Positions 51,000-63,558 of a DNA stretch of 64,000 bases are shown one piece after another. Numbering within the stretch: position 1 is the first letter of the stretch; every line of letters starts with the position of its first letter. The stretch covers positions 186,001-250,000 of the forward strand of contig JAZGTN010000218.1 of the NCBI GenBank assembly GCA_037783415.1, in the 5' to 3' direction. The notes under the pieces are model-generated. The model made no database searches. It was not told the origin of the DNA and worked only from the letters and a program-made list of their open reading frames with translations. The stretch is from Leptasterias polaris. Its lineage: Eukaryota > Echinodermata > Asteroidea > Forcipulatida > Asteriidae. The position numbers were made by a program, and so were the translations under genes.

Positions 51000-52338
51000 A
51001 AATATTCCCTTCAACACTCTGATTGCTTAATGGAAGTGCCCTTCATCAGGAAAAGTGGCCTTGCCCCTACAACAATAAAATTCCTGACTTGACTTCAAAA
51101 TGGATGATACACTCCTAATCTTAGCAATTGTGGGAAAATTAAATGTCATCTTTTAAGGACCTAAAATAGAATAAAGGTTTCAGGATTTGAAAACCATCAT
51201 GTTTAGGTGTGTGTGTTTATAACTTCCTTCATGATTCTTTTTTAGTTCTCGTATTCATTAGCAAAACCAATTTGCACAGACATAACCAGACTTGGTATGG
51301 GGCTGGTTACAAAGTACCAACTGTCGAAGAGAGATCGAGTGTGTATTTCCGTAATCTGGCTGAATTGGCCGAGCTGATGAGGGGCCTTTATCGAGTCGGT
51401 GGCCATGATGCGGGGTTGGCTGTTGAAACCTGCAAATAAAGAAAAGCACAAGAGCGATTGTTAAAAAAACTTTCCGAACATGTTTCCATCTTAGTTACGA
51501 TAGTTACGAAAATCGTAACTCTTCATGCCGTCGGGAGGATGGGGGGATACAATTCCGTCAACGACGATGGATGGGTACGATTATTGTAACTAGTTTCCAT
51601 AAATACCAATCTTCAGGACAAATATTTTAAAAAAACTCATGGAAACAATTTTCATAGTCCCGACACAATTGAAAATTGTATTACGAAAATGTGAAAACTA
51701 AAATTGATGATTGATTTGTGTTGGTTTCAAGGCTGGGGTTCAGGATTGGAATGAATTCAATACTAAAAACAAATGTCCATTTTTAATAAATAAATATTTT
51801 TGCAGAATCCAAACATGTTTGAATTTCATACGTACATGGGGAAAAAATGAATCAATGTAAAAACTGCACTACTTAATACGGTTTTCTTTTGTGTGTGTTT
51901 TTTTAAAAATAATTTTAGCATGGAGGTGCTGTAGCTTTCACAAAAATCATGGCTATTAATTATTATTAATTTACTTTAACTTATTTCCCATAAATTTCTA
52001 AGTGCATTTGTAGTTATTTTATATTCTAATAAAATTAAAATGAATAAATGCGATTACGTTTTGTGTAGTGGATACTAAAAATTATGTAGCTATCCGACAG
52101 ATACTTAGTGTCGTAATTACAGCCTTTTGCATATATATTGGCCATGTCGTTGTATCACAGGACGTTGTCGTAAACACGCCCAACAAAATTAAAAAAATGG
52201 CGAAATCGCGCAGATTACTTTCCCTGCTAGAGACATGCACGAACTCTCCCACATAGAAAAACACATACCAAAAGACAGCATGGGCATTCATCTACCCGAA
52301 TCTTAAGTTTTTCCCGACAATTTTTTGTAGTCCAGTCA
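51000..52338. other. mostly unique; one unassigned open segment at 51288-51436
   Basis: A plus frame after an acceptor-like tcttttttag reads TWYGAGYKVPTVEERSS and YFRNLAELAELMRGLYR to TAA; it looks protein-like but I do not recognise it. The rest is AT-rich without coding signal. Confidence 0.35.
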
Positions 52339-52442
52339 GGGCGCAAAAAGTACAGTACCACCTCAAAATAATCCTGAGAAATTACTCTTTGGGCGCAAAA
52401 AGTACAGTACCACCTCAAAATAATCCTGAGAAATTACTCTTT
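52339..52442. repeat. exact 52-bp tandem duplication
   Basis: Two identical units with gggcgcaaaaagtacagtac and ataatcctgagaaattactc. Confidence 0.95.
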
Positions 52443-52518
52443 GTTTGACAGGTAAATTCCGTCAAAACTTACATCATTAGAAAGGAGATTTCACGATTCA
52501 GACTCACATCACGCCATC

Positions 52519-54975
52519 TTGGACACACACTACACAGGCCGGTCAAAGTCTCGTTCTTTCACGAACGTTTCTCGCGCGCTCGCTGTGGTTATCTGTGTAA
52601 AGAAAATACGGGATTTGACCTCATTAACGCGGGCGCTGCGGACTGACTGTTTTCTGTCGGTCGGTGCAAATGCTGTCCCTGACTGCTATGGATCACATTC
52701 TAGCTTGAATACGCTTGATTGGAAGAAAATCCAAATGGAGGACCCCATCATAAAGGAAGTACTGAAACATGTTCGAGTTGGTAGAAAACCAGGTTCTCTC
52801 ACCGACATTCCAGAGGAGGCAAAACTCCTCCTCCGTGAGTTCGACAAACTCCGACTGAGAAATGACACCCTGTTTCGATGTGTGACTAATTCATTGGGTG
52901 GAAAGTCTTTTCAACTTGTGCTGCCACCCCAATTCCGTAAGCAAGCAATTAGGGGACTTCACAACGAACTTGGCCATCTAGGTATTGAGCGGACAGTTGC
53001 ACTTGCACGAGATCGGTTCTACTGGCCTCGAATGGCCACAGAGATCGATAACTGGATCCGACACTGTGCTCGATGTGTTGCAAGGAAGACACCCCAGAGA
53101 ATAGCTGCTCCTATGGTCAACATCAAGACTAGTGGTCCATTGGAATTGGTCTGTATGGATTTCCTTTCTTCGGAGCCAGACCGTTCCAATAAGAAGTCTG
53201 TTTTAGTCGTGACTGATCACTACACTAGGTATGCCCAGGCATTTCCCACAAAAGACCAAACAGCCCGCACTGTGGCAAAAGTCTTATGGGAAAATTTCTT
53301 TGTGCATTATGGTCTACCGCAGCGTCTCCACTCTGACCAGGGGCGTGACTTTGAAAGCAAAGTTGTAAAGGAGTTGACCAACCTGCTAGGCATAAAGAAA
53401 TCAAGAACTACTCCATATCATCCTCAAGGGGACCCACAGCCAGAAAGGTTGAAATCAAGAACTACTCCATATCATCCTCAAGGGGACCCACAGCCAGAAA
53501 GGTTCAATCGAACATTATTGAACATATTGGGGACTCTTGAAGGAGAAAAGAAGGAGACTTGGAGTCGCTACATCAGTGCTCTAGTGCATGCTTATAATTG
53601 TACTAAGCATGACAGCACTGGCTTCTCGCCCTACTTCCTTATGTTCGGCAGAGAGGCAAGACTCCCACTTGACTTGCGTTTTGGTGTGAGCCCTGATGGC
53701 TTCACAAACACCGACCATGTCAAGTATGTCAAAGGTCTCGGAGATCAGCTGACACGGGCCTACCAACTGGCATCCGCAGTGTCAGCACATGCAAACAAAA
53801 GACGACATGATGTGCGTGTGCATGGCAATGATCTCCAGAGTGGTGATCGTGTCTTGGTCAGAAATCTGGGCTTGAAAGGAAAGCACAAACTTGCTGACCA
53901 ATGGGATTCGACTGTGCACATTGTAACGGAGCGTATTAGTCCAGACATGCCTGTGTATCGTGTAAAACCAGAGTTTGATGCAGGGCGGACACGCACGTTG
54001 CACAGGAACATCCTTCTTCCCATTGACTATCTTAATGAGGATGAATCACGGCCTAACACCACAAGGCCAAAGACCAACCGCCCAATCACAAGGGCGAAAG
54101 CCAAAGTGACCACACTTTCAAATCCATCTGATGTGGAAAACAGTGACATCAGTGGTAGTGATGAGTCAAGTGATGAAGAAATCACTGTTCTCCTTCCTTT
54201 GGAGACACTCAGCACACCCAGCAGTAAGGATTTGTCCACAGAGGTCACCAGCATGGAGCCGATGAATCTGCATAATCTATTGAATGCAGAGGCACCAGAA
54301 TTCATCCCGGAGAGATGTTCCCCTGTCATGTCTGTAGATGTTCATCCTAGAGAGGTAATGATTGCAGAAAGTCCCATCACTAAACTGCCTCCACCACCTT
54401 GTGAGGAGTTCATTGGTGGTGATGACCATTCTGATGTTTCAATGGAATCTGTTACACCATTTAGCCTTACTCAGTCCATTACAGACTTGGGAGAACAGCC
54501 TGCAGAATTAACATCTCCCATAACTTAGGTCAGTTCTCAGCCAAATACTGAGGACAAAGGAGATGACCTCACCAATGGAGAAAACCCTACCTATGTTCAC
54601 TCAACTCCTGCAAGTGAGCAGCCCTCTAATCCTGTTGTGGTTACTGCAAGTGAGCAGCCCTCTAATCCTGTTGTGGTTACTACTGATGAGAACCATTGTT
54701 CCTCTATTAGTGATCACCAATTGGATTCAGCTGTTGACCACAAACTCACTGAACCAATGTCAACAGTTACCTTTTCTTCTATTCCTTCTCAAATGCCTTC
54801 TACTCCTGTTCCTGTGATCTCTAGCCCTGACACAAGTTTTGTGAGACGTTCAACGAGAACATCCCAACCGCCTATGAGGTTGAAGTTTGATTCTCAGGGA
54901 AAGACTGTTTTTAGCCGGCAGTTCCAATCTTATGGTATGTTTGCCGAGTTAAAGAGAAAGGTTTTTGGATATTAA
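52519..54975 (+). pseudogene. Ty3/gypsy-type integrase region of Pol, 5'-truncated, one in-frame stop
   Basis: Open from 52519 to TAG 54526-54528, and in the same frame again to TAA 54973-54975. H2C2 zinc-binding domain: HNELGHLGIERTV...HCARCV (about residues 147-190). Integrase core: Asp in VCMDF (about 212), Asp in HSDQGRDF (about 271), Glu in QPERF (about 328). An exact 54-bp in-frame duplication (53397-53504) doubles the segment leading to the Glu. Then the C-terminal SH3-like part (SGDRVLVRNLGLKGKHKL) and an acidic, Ser/Pro-rich tail with a 36-bp in-frame duplication (54608-54679). The homology starts at about 52690 (NTLDWKKIQMEDPIIKEV); RT and RNase H are missing, and the first 55 codons are unrelated. 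It would insert cDNA into the genome; this copy is dead. Confidence 0.85.
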
Positions 54976-55035
54976 ATTTATTTCCATGTATATTTTAATT
55001 TTTCTTTTCTTATGCTCCCGGAGGTAGCAAGTTAA

Positions 55036-55047
55036 GAATTGGGAGGA
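55036..55047 (+). other. polypurine tract before the 3' LTR
   Basis: Gaattgggagga directly before TGTAACCC, the expected primer site for plus-strand DNA synthesis. Confidence 0.6.
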
Positions 55048-56262
55048 TGTAACCCTGACCCAAATGTGGTCTTAGGTTACGAGTATATTTTGTTTTACAT
55101 GTATTTTTGATTTCCTATTTCTTTGCTCATGTGTAAATTCCACATGTGCAATTTCAATAGCTATTGCATTGTGTATTTTCTGATTTCCTATTTCATTGCT
55201 TATGTGATCATGGCTGTGTATTTTCTCTAGCCATGACGACCCTTTGTTTACTTGTGGTTACCAGCCAGGCTATTTATTCAGCTGGTGCCAGGCTATATTC
55301 AGCTGGTGTTTTAACTCATGTTCTTTGATCTTCACCTACTGTCTATTCAACCATGCTTTTAATCTTCTACCTTCTTGGAGGATGTGGAGATACACCTTTT
55401 GTTTATCTCTGGGATTAACCAGTACCTTTTCCTTAATCCATGACCACAACCCCAAGCTGTGAAGTCGTAAAGATTTACACTTTCCTTCACTCCCTCTGTT
55501 TCAAATGGACCAATCAACTTTAGAGCCATGAGTGTTATTTTTCAAACTGTCCAATGAGAATGAACAGCTGACCTTAGCTGAGGCATGGTCGGAGTGCTGG
55601 CTTGGCCCAAAATTCTGGTCAGACCAAGCACTCCACCATTTGCCATCGTTCCAGTTGGATATGTCTCCGCACATGTCTCTGCGACTCTCCTTTCTTCAAG
55701 CATTCTTATTATCTGCAACTTTGAAGACAACTTATTCTTTTATGAATGTTGGCTCTCTATTTTAGACTACTGGATCGAGGATAACCACACACAGTAACAC
55801 CAAACGGCTGCTTTGATGTCTTTCTGAGGCTATGATCTACACGTAGATGCCCAGATCGCCCATCCAGTACGTCTGAGACCAACCCTACGGAAAACCGCAG
55901 GTATCAGATTTTATTTAAATCTAACCTTTGATGTCGGGTGCACCAACCACTTACTTCTATACGATGCTCATCCACTGAAGGATGGTCTACCGCCAGAGGA
56001 CTGGATTCGGACTACGCGTCTAACAGAGATTTATTTTTATTTGGCACCTTTTCCCATCTGAGCTCATTTTTGTATTATTTAAATATTTCAGGATCCTGTT
56101 TAATGTAAAGTTTATATTCTGCATTTCTTTTGATTGGTGATTTATTGTTTAAATAAATCAGAGTTTTTGTGCATCAAATCTCGAATTCTCTAACTATTTC
56201 AAAAAGGGAGTTGTAAATTATTTTCGGTTCCCGCTACTTTTGAAGGTGAACCCAGGGTTACA
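55048..56262 (+). mobile_element. 3' LTR of the gypsy-type element
   Basis: 1,215 bp from TGTAACCCTG to CAGGGTTACA, exact inverted 10-bp ends. It contains short internal repeats (ttctgatttcctatttc twice near 55105-55190; attcagctggtg twice near 55275-55307) and an AATAAATCAGAG poly(A)-type signal near 56152. No second LTR is present in the window, so age and target duplication cannot be judged. Confidence 0.8.
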
Positions 56263-56291
56263 TTAATTTTCCTCTTTCCTGTGTGTTGTAG

Positions 56292-56518
56292 GAAGGCCAC
56301 CAACCCAAACAGCTCCAAAAGGTCGACAAGTCGAGCGTCGCCCCTGGACTGCCGAGGAAAAGAAAGACGTAGCCGAGGGCTTGCAGAGATTCTTTTTGCT
56401 GAAGAAGCTTCCAGGAAAACGTGACATCGAATCGTCCTGTCCTGTGGCATTGCAGACCCGAACTTGGAGAAACATTAAGGACTTTTGTAGAAATACGATG
56501 ACACTTCAACAAATTTAA
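56292..56518 (+). CDS. last exon of a host-type gene, uncharacterised family
   Basis: After an acceptor (cctgtgtgttgtag) the frame reads about 75 residues to TAA 56516-56518: a basic Gln/Pro stretch, RRPWTAEEKKDVAEGLQRFF (SANT/Myb-like first helix), LLKKLPGKRDIESSC and RTWRNIKDFCRNT. I recall this ending (P-W-[ST]-x-E-E ... P-G-K ... W-x-x-[IV]-K-x-[FY]-x-[RK]-N) from a large uncharacterised family of fish and invertebrate proteins, some with upstream zinc fingers. The LTR element lies 30 bp upstream and probably sits in the intron. No other exon was found, so it may be a retained exon or a relic. Confidence 0.5.
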
Positions 56519-58789
56519 GGTGTAATGCACCACCAAAGTGCAGTCATAACCTAGAGTCACTCTGTAGGCATAGCCAAGTGATTAGTCTACACCTTTGGCC
56601 TTGACCCCCCCCCCCCCCCCCCCCCACACCAAAGAAAAAGAAAAAAAAATGTACCATCCCCCAAAACATTTCCTAGAAGGCCAGTATACACATTCACATT
56701 ACTGAACCGCAAGAAAAAGGGTTCATGTGTTATGTCCTTACATCGATAGGTACCATTCGACTCTTGGCAATGTCCTCCATTGGTTAGTATGTCCTCAATC
56801 TGCAGTGTACACATGTATTGGTGTGAGTAGGTATACACATTCAAACCGGGGACCTATAACAAGAGGACAATAGGTACACGGTTTTGGAAAGGTCCACGGT
56901 TGGAAAACGTGTACAAAACCAATGGAGGTTTTGCAAAAAAGTTGAGTATAAACAAAAGAGGGACACTAGGAGGTCCACGATTGCAGGCGTATACACACTT
57001 GTGTGCGTGCGTCTGTTTATGGTGCACACCGAGGACACATACATAAATACACACCCGCAACTGTAGGTAGGTAGACAAATACACACCCGCAACTGTAGGT
57101 AGGTAGACATGCATCGAATCGAGGATGCCTCGATTAGAAACGCCGTTGAATTATTGTTCAGTATAGAAAGTTTGATGACCTCTGTATCCCTAGCTCCGAA
57201 AATAAGCAAGTCCTTGATTCAGCGATCATCTGCAATCCGGGTGTTTCCGTGTGTGTCTGAAAAATCCATACCGTGTGTGACCACAGTCTATATTCAGTCC
57301 TCGGTAGTGCCCAGTTCTACGGGCCGTCACCTACCCAGAGGAATGCAGCGCATAATGTGCGTACGCCTATGCAAACAACCTCAAGCTCAAACATTATCTC
57401 GTCGTTGTTTGCACGCCACAGCCGCCATTTTTCTCAGTCACGTCGTGAAACAACTCACTGTGTGTTAGCAGTGCAACTCTGCTTGTATTTCGTACTGTAT
57501 TTGGTAAGTAAGTGCCTTTTTATTCTTAAAATTTGAGCCGCCATTTCTTTCTTTCTAAGACGACTGCCTTTTCTAAAAGGAATGGGCGGTCAGCATAAAA
57601 TCAATAAAATATGCCTGTGTAACTAAAGCCCATCATCATGACATCCATCACAGGTTTTACGATCCTTCACAACACGGTAAAAAAACCTTACGCCCTCACA
57701 GAGATCGTACTCGCACGCGATTGGCTAACGATATCCGTTGGTGACGTCACGACTTCGAACGTGTTAGCTTGGGAAGTTCTATATAAAACAAAGGCCGTGG
57801 TTGGCCAAAAAGTAGACTTGCGGGCGCAATGATAATATTATAAAATTTGACAATCAGATTCGTTGTCTTAAATGCTTATGCTGTAGAGAAGCTTGGGTCT
57901 AATGCTGTGATTGACGGTCTTTAATTTTCGCATGGGACGCCATGAGACCAGTGGCACGTTACCAGAACATGGACCGACGAAAAGACAGTAAGAAATGACA
58001 ATTGACATATTAAAATCAGGCCTAAAAATATTTATTATTATTTTTAGACCCAACAATCACAAGATCGAACATTTATTTTTCTTTTGGTATATATTTTACG
58101 TTGGTTAAAGCGACCAAATCTCTAATTTATCTGCGCCCGTAACATCCCTCCCCAGCAAAAATGGTACGCGACGACCGCGTGCGTGTACCGGGCACATGCT
58201 CTGGTGTTGACCGTGTGCGTGACCGAATACACGGCGGACCCGGGCTGTGTGTGTGCGCTGCACCGGTCTGGAATGCACAAAGCACGGATGGTGTGGTGTG
58301 CGATTTTAAAATTCTGAATGATCGTAAACAACTTTTCGTTACGTTTTTTAAAGCTTAAGCAGTTAACATGATTGAGAAATAAGATTATCAATGGAAATTG
58401 ATTGAGAAATAAGATTATCAATGCAAATTGTTTTCATTCATAAGTACTTCAGTGGACATTTGATGAAGGAATTTGATAGATTAAGTGGATTTTAAGACCC
58501 CCAAAAAGATAATTTTCTGTTTAGAATTTAATAACATGTTGTGAAGTCCAGTGGAAAATCAACTCTTACTGTTTGTTTACTGTTAGTTAACTGTTAGTTA
58601 CTTGGTTATGTTTACTGTTAGTTACTTGGTTAGGACTAGGTCTATGTGTTATAATATTAATAATAGGGATCAGCTAATAAATCAATTTTAAAAAAAGGTC
58701 TTTCGAAGACGGTAGACCACTTGTTGTATATATTAATATAGGTTGTTTTTAAAGGCTAGCTTTAATATAAAATAAATGATAAAAAAATA
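56519..58789. other. no confirmed gene
   Basis: Contains a C homopolymer (about 56605-56625), an imperfect duplication of acacccgcaactgtaggtag (57050-57110), a GC-rich patch at 58150-58270 and a 32-bp tandem duplication (58369-58430, attgagaaataagattatca). An open frame at 57109-57468 lacks recognisable motifs. Confidence 0.5.
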
Positions 58790-61700
58790 TTTACTTTTCC
58801 CCCCCAAAATGACGTATCGTGAGATTGAGAAAAACTAAATAAATACTTCTAGTTCTAGGTACACACATTTTAATGCCATTGAATTTGAAGTGATCAGTAG
58901 TTTTAAAGATATGAATAAGATAAGATATTATGAAATTTTCAACTTCCAATAACAACCGAAAGTAAGTTAAAATATTGTATGGTTTCTGTGAAGCGTTTGT
59001 CAAACTTTTAACGATCTATCCGATGATGTGTAGATTGTCAAAATCCGAATTATGGTTTTTGAGTTATGATTTTTACAAATATTAAACTTTGATTTATTGT
59101 AATTCGATGCCCGATGACGTCATCATGACGTAATTGAGTATGTGTTGTCTTGATACTAAGGTTCAACTATCTGTAGAGTTTCAACATTCAATTCAATCTC
59201 AATCTTGAGTTATTCCGTAGATAAGCTCGAAAGTTGTTTTTGGACGGAAAAAAACGAAGGTGAACTTCGACCTAGGGTAATGACCCGGAAGTTAAGGTCG
59301 TACAATTTTGGCGTTAACTTTTCAAATGTTGCCCCTGTCTTGGTCTATCAGATGCCAAACTTTGAACTTCATAGCTTTCATATTCGTTGAGATACAGCAC
59401 AAAGCAAATGGTCACTTTTCAACTTTAAAAACCTTTTAATTCGACACCTGATGACGTCATCATGACGTCATTGTTGGCATGCCGTCTTCATGTTAAGGTT
59501 CAAGTATGTGCCAAGTTTCAAGATTTTACAACTTTTACTTTTTGAGAAATCTTGTCGAGAAGGTTCAGAAGGAAGAATAAGGAGGTGGTGGAAAAAAAAC
59601 AAACATAACAACTAGACTTTCAGTTTTTGTCATGTGACAAAAACAAGGTGTTCGTGATGAGTGATTGAATGAATTAGTGACAACGTTTAACTCATCAATC
59701 CAATGACCGGTTCAGGTGTTATGAGTTTTGTAAAAATTAAACATCATGTTCTGGTATGAACCGGAAGTCAAGGGCAAATGGGGGTTACATTTTGTGTAGC
59801 GCTTGTTGAGATTTTGAAGACCTTTCTAATGATAAATAAATTCTAAAAATCAAATGTATGGTTCGGAAGTTATGATTTTTTTAAATATAAAGTTTAAACT
59901 TCAGGTTTTGAAAGCCTTATCTGCCGACGTACAGAAAATAAACAACCAATGTCTGCTTATGATTTTTTCAGATACTAAATTATCAAGGTCAAATGGGGTC
60001 AATTTTTGGGTAACGTTTGTCGAACTTTTAATTACCTATCCGATGATGTGTAGATTGTAAAAATCAAATAAATGGTTCATGAGTTATGTTACAAAAATTA
60101 AACTTTCAGTTATTGTAATTTAATACCCGATTATCATGACGTCATTAAGTTTGTGTCATCTTGATACTGAGGTTCAACAATCTTTTGAGTTTCAATGTTC
60201 AATTCAATTTCAATCTTGAGTTATTCTGTAGATAAGCCCGAAAACAATGTTATTAAATTATCAGCGCTGTTTTCTAAATTTCAAACGAAAGAGGGCGCAG
60301 TTGCAATTTTTGGTTTCTGCAAGATAAAACAATCAAACACGACGACAGTGCACGGCACAGCGCGTGAACTTGCTTGCATCAGTTTCAACGTTATGTGTAC
60401 ATAATGCGTTGTCAATGAAAGTGTGGGGGGGGGGGGTTACGAGTGAGTAGGTGCGCTTCATTGTTCTGTTTTAACAATATGTAAAAGGTTAAAATGTTGT
60501 TATCTCAGTGCAAAAGTTTAAGAGGGATTGCTGTTCTACAATCTGATACAAAAATTATGCTGAAGTGATCAAGAGTGTTAAAGATGTGAATAAGATAAGA
60601 TATTATGAAATTTTCAACTTCCGTTATGAACCGAAACTTTCGAAAGTAAGTTAAAATATTGTACGTGTTCTGTGAAGCGTTTGTCAAACTTTTAACGATC
60701 TATCCGATGATGTGCAGATTGTCAAAATCCGAATCATGGTTTTTGAGTTATGATTTTTACAAATATTAAACTTTGATTTAATGTAATTCAGTGACCGATG
60801 ACGTCATCATGACGTAATTAAGTATGTGTTGTCTTGATACTAAGGTTCAACTATCTGGTGAGTTTCAACATTCAATTCAATCTCAATCTTGAGTTATTCC
60901 GTAGATAAGCTCGAAAGTTGTTTTTTGAAGGAAAAAAACGAAGGTGAACTTCGACCTAGGGTAACGACCCAGAAGTTAAGGTCGTACAATTTTGGCGTTA
61001 ACTTTTCAAATGTTGCCCCAGTCTTGGTCTATCAGATGCCAGACTTTGAACATCATAGCTTTCATATTCGTTGAGATACAGCAAAAAGCAAATGGTCATT
61101 GTTTCACCTTAAAAACCTTGTAATTCGACACCTGATGACGTCATCACGTACTGACAACTGTGCCGTCTTCATATTGAGGTTCAATTATCTGATGAGTTTC
61201 AAGGTTCAATTCAGTTTCAATCTTGAGTTATGCTGTAGAGAAAAGTTGCGAATAAGGAGAAGAAACTAGACTTTCAGTTTTTGTTATCCACAAAAACAAG
61301 GTGTTCGTGGTGAGTGAGTGAATGAATTGGTGACAACATTTTACCTCATCAATCCAATGACTGGTTCAGGAGTTTTGAATTGTTTTTAAATTAAACACCA
61401 ACTTCCGGTTCGCAACGGATAAAAGGTCAAATAGGGGTCACTATTTGTGTAGCGCGTGATAAGTTTATTAAGACCTTTTAAGATGATGGATGGATTGTAA
61501 AAATCCAATATTTGGTTTAGAAGTTATGATTTTTTCAAATATAAAGTTTCAACTTCCGTTTTGAACCGGAAGGTGATGTCAAATGAGGTCACACTTGGTG
61601 GCGTTGGTGATGTCTTTTGAGTTCTTTCTTTTGACGTATAGATGATAAAAATCAATCATGTGGTTTAGGATTTTTTATTTTTCAAACATTATATATCAAT

Positions 61701-62240
61701 TTGCAACTGTAATCGGAAGTCAAGGTCAAACGAGGTCGCATATTGTGTAGCACGTAATAAGTCTATTAAGACCTTTCAGATGATGCATAGATTGAAAAAA
61801 TCAAATGTATGGTTCAGATGTTATGATTTTTTTCAATATAAAATTTTAACTTCCGGTTTGAACCGGAAGACAATGTCATCAGGTCACAAATAATAGCGTC
61901 AGTAATGTTTTTCAAAGCCTTATCTGACGACGTTCAGATAATAAACAACTAATTCCTGGTTCTGGAGTATGATTTTTTCAAATAATTAATTGTATCTTCC
62001 TATTTAACCGTAAGTGAAGGTTAAATGGTCCATGTTGTGTGTCGTTTCTTAAGTTGTTACATACCTACCCAATGACGTATAAATAAATAAAAAATCAAAT
62101 GTGTGGTTGAGAAATGATTTTTCTTTGAAAAATTTAATTTCAACCTCCGGTTTGAACAAGAAGCCAAGTTTAAACTGATTTCATTTGTGTAGATCCTGAT
62201 CAGTTCATTAAAACCTTTCAGCTGATGTATGACTTGTAAA
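58790..62240. repeat. long degenerate repeat block with a roughly 1.65-kb period
   Basis: 58830-59640 returns as 60540-61290 with few changes (gataagatattatgaaattt, gaacttcgacctagggtaa, ttggcgttaacttttcaaat, gactttcagtttttg...aaaacaaggtgttcgtg). Between and after lie many decayed copies of a unit with ttatgattttttcaaatata, acttccggtt and its complement-like ccggaagt. No gene. Confidence 0.8.
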
Positions 62241-62772
62241 AATATTATAATTATGTGATTGATTATCTGAGGGTGTGCAATGTATCTTATAACATCAATG
62301 CAAATGTATTCCTACTTGTAGTTTTGGTGCGAGACGTTGTTCATTATCATTCAACTATTGCGATTCTCCGCTCTGCACTCAGCGCTCGATGTTACTAAAA
62401 ACTTTAACAGCGCCCTCTTTCGCAAACCTCTCTTAGTTTATACTCCCACCATGCAAAGCTTCAAATCCTACTTAAAATAAAATTAGGGAATAAGAATGTT
62501 GCTGTACTGATAAAAGATACAATTAGTAACATGACCAAGGCCGGAAATCCATGTGTCCGCACACAGGTACAGACGGCTCACACAATGTTTCGCATTGTTT
62601 ACCGATTGCAATGGCCGTTGTTTTCACTTTGTGTCACTGGGAATTTTTAAAATGTTATTTTAGTTGAAAAATTGTTTGTAATTGTTTGTAGTTCTGTTTT
62701 AAAGAATAACATAACATGATACTGGCCTAAAAAAAAGACAAATTATGAGAAATAATTAAACAAATGAGCTAT

Positions 62773-63558
62773 CAGACCTGCCAACCTGTACGCATTTTGC
62801 GTACCATGCACGCATTTTCACATCTGAGTACGGTGGTACGAAATATATGCAGAAAGTACGCAAAAGACGCAAAATCTAAATCGCGTGTGTTAAAAACTGC
62901 AGCACGAACGGACAATTTTGTTCTCAATTTATTCAACTGTCATTCGTTCGACCCAAGTGCAAAAACAACCGAACAAAGACACCCTGCATCTGAGTGATTA
63001 TTATGCACTTCGATAAAAAAGAGGTTGTGCCTAGAACTATATTTTAAATTCTTACTCCCGCTGGAAAACTAATAAACCAATACGTAACAAGGTGGGTGGG
63101 AATGGCGCAATCCAGTTTCGGTCAATCTTTTACAGTACATTGTATGGCCGTATGCATGGATGTACATGCACACTTTTAACGCACGTGTTCTGCATCGCCG
63201 TGTGAATAACATGGACGCCGATCGAAGTGTCAGATTTATACATCGTTTCTGTTAGTTTTACTTCCATTAGGGGAGAATAATGGGAATTTAATGGCCTGTG
63301 ATCTTTTTAAGAGAAACAAATGATGAATTGAAGTGGAACTGGAAAATTCTACGGTAGGCTTTCGTTTGTCCGTTTACTGGGCAACCAAAGAAAAGAGTGG
63401 AACCTTTCGCAATTGAAACATACAGTGCCAACAGTCGAACTGGTTATTTAGGTTTTTCTGATTGGGCTTCTGGGTTTGCCGCCGTGCACGGGCTTCTGGT
63501 TTTAATGCGGTCGCGCTAATGTGGTACTCCAAAAAAATTTACAAGGTTGGCAGGTCTG
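62773..63558. mobile_element. MITE with inverted ends CAGACCTGCCAACC
   Basis: Left end cagacctgccaacctgta, right end acaaggttggcaggtctg: about 14-18-bp inverted repeats, 786 bp apart. CAG-type ends with a CCTGCCAAC motif suggest hAT, but the flanks (gagctatc / gagcttga) are not a clean 8-bp duplication. No transposase. Confidence 0.6.

Noticed and set aside
57109..57536. Protein-coding exon
   Set aside because: Open frame without motifs or splice context; composition not convincing.
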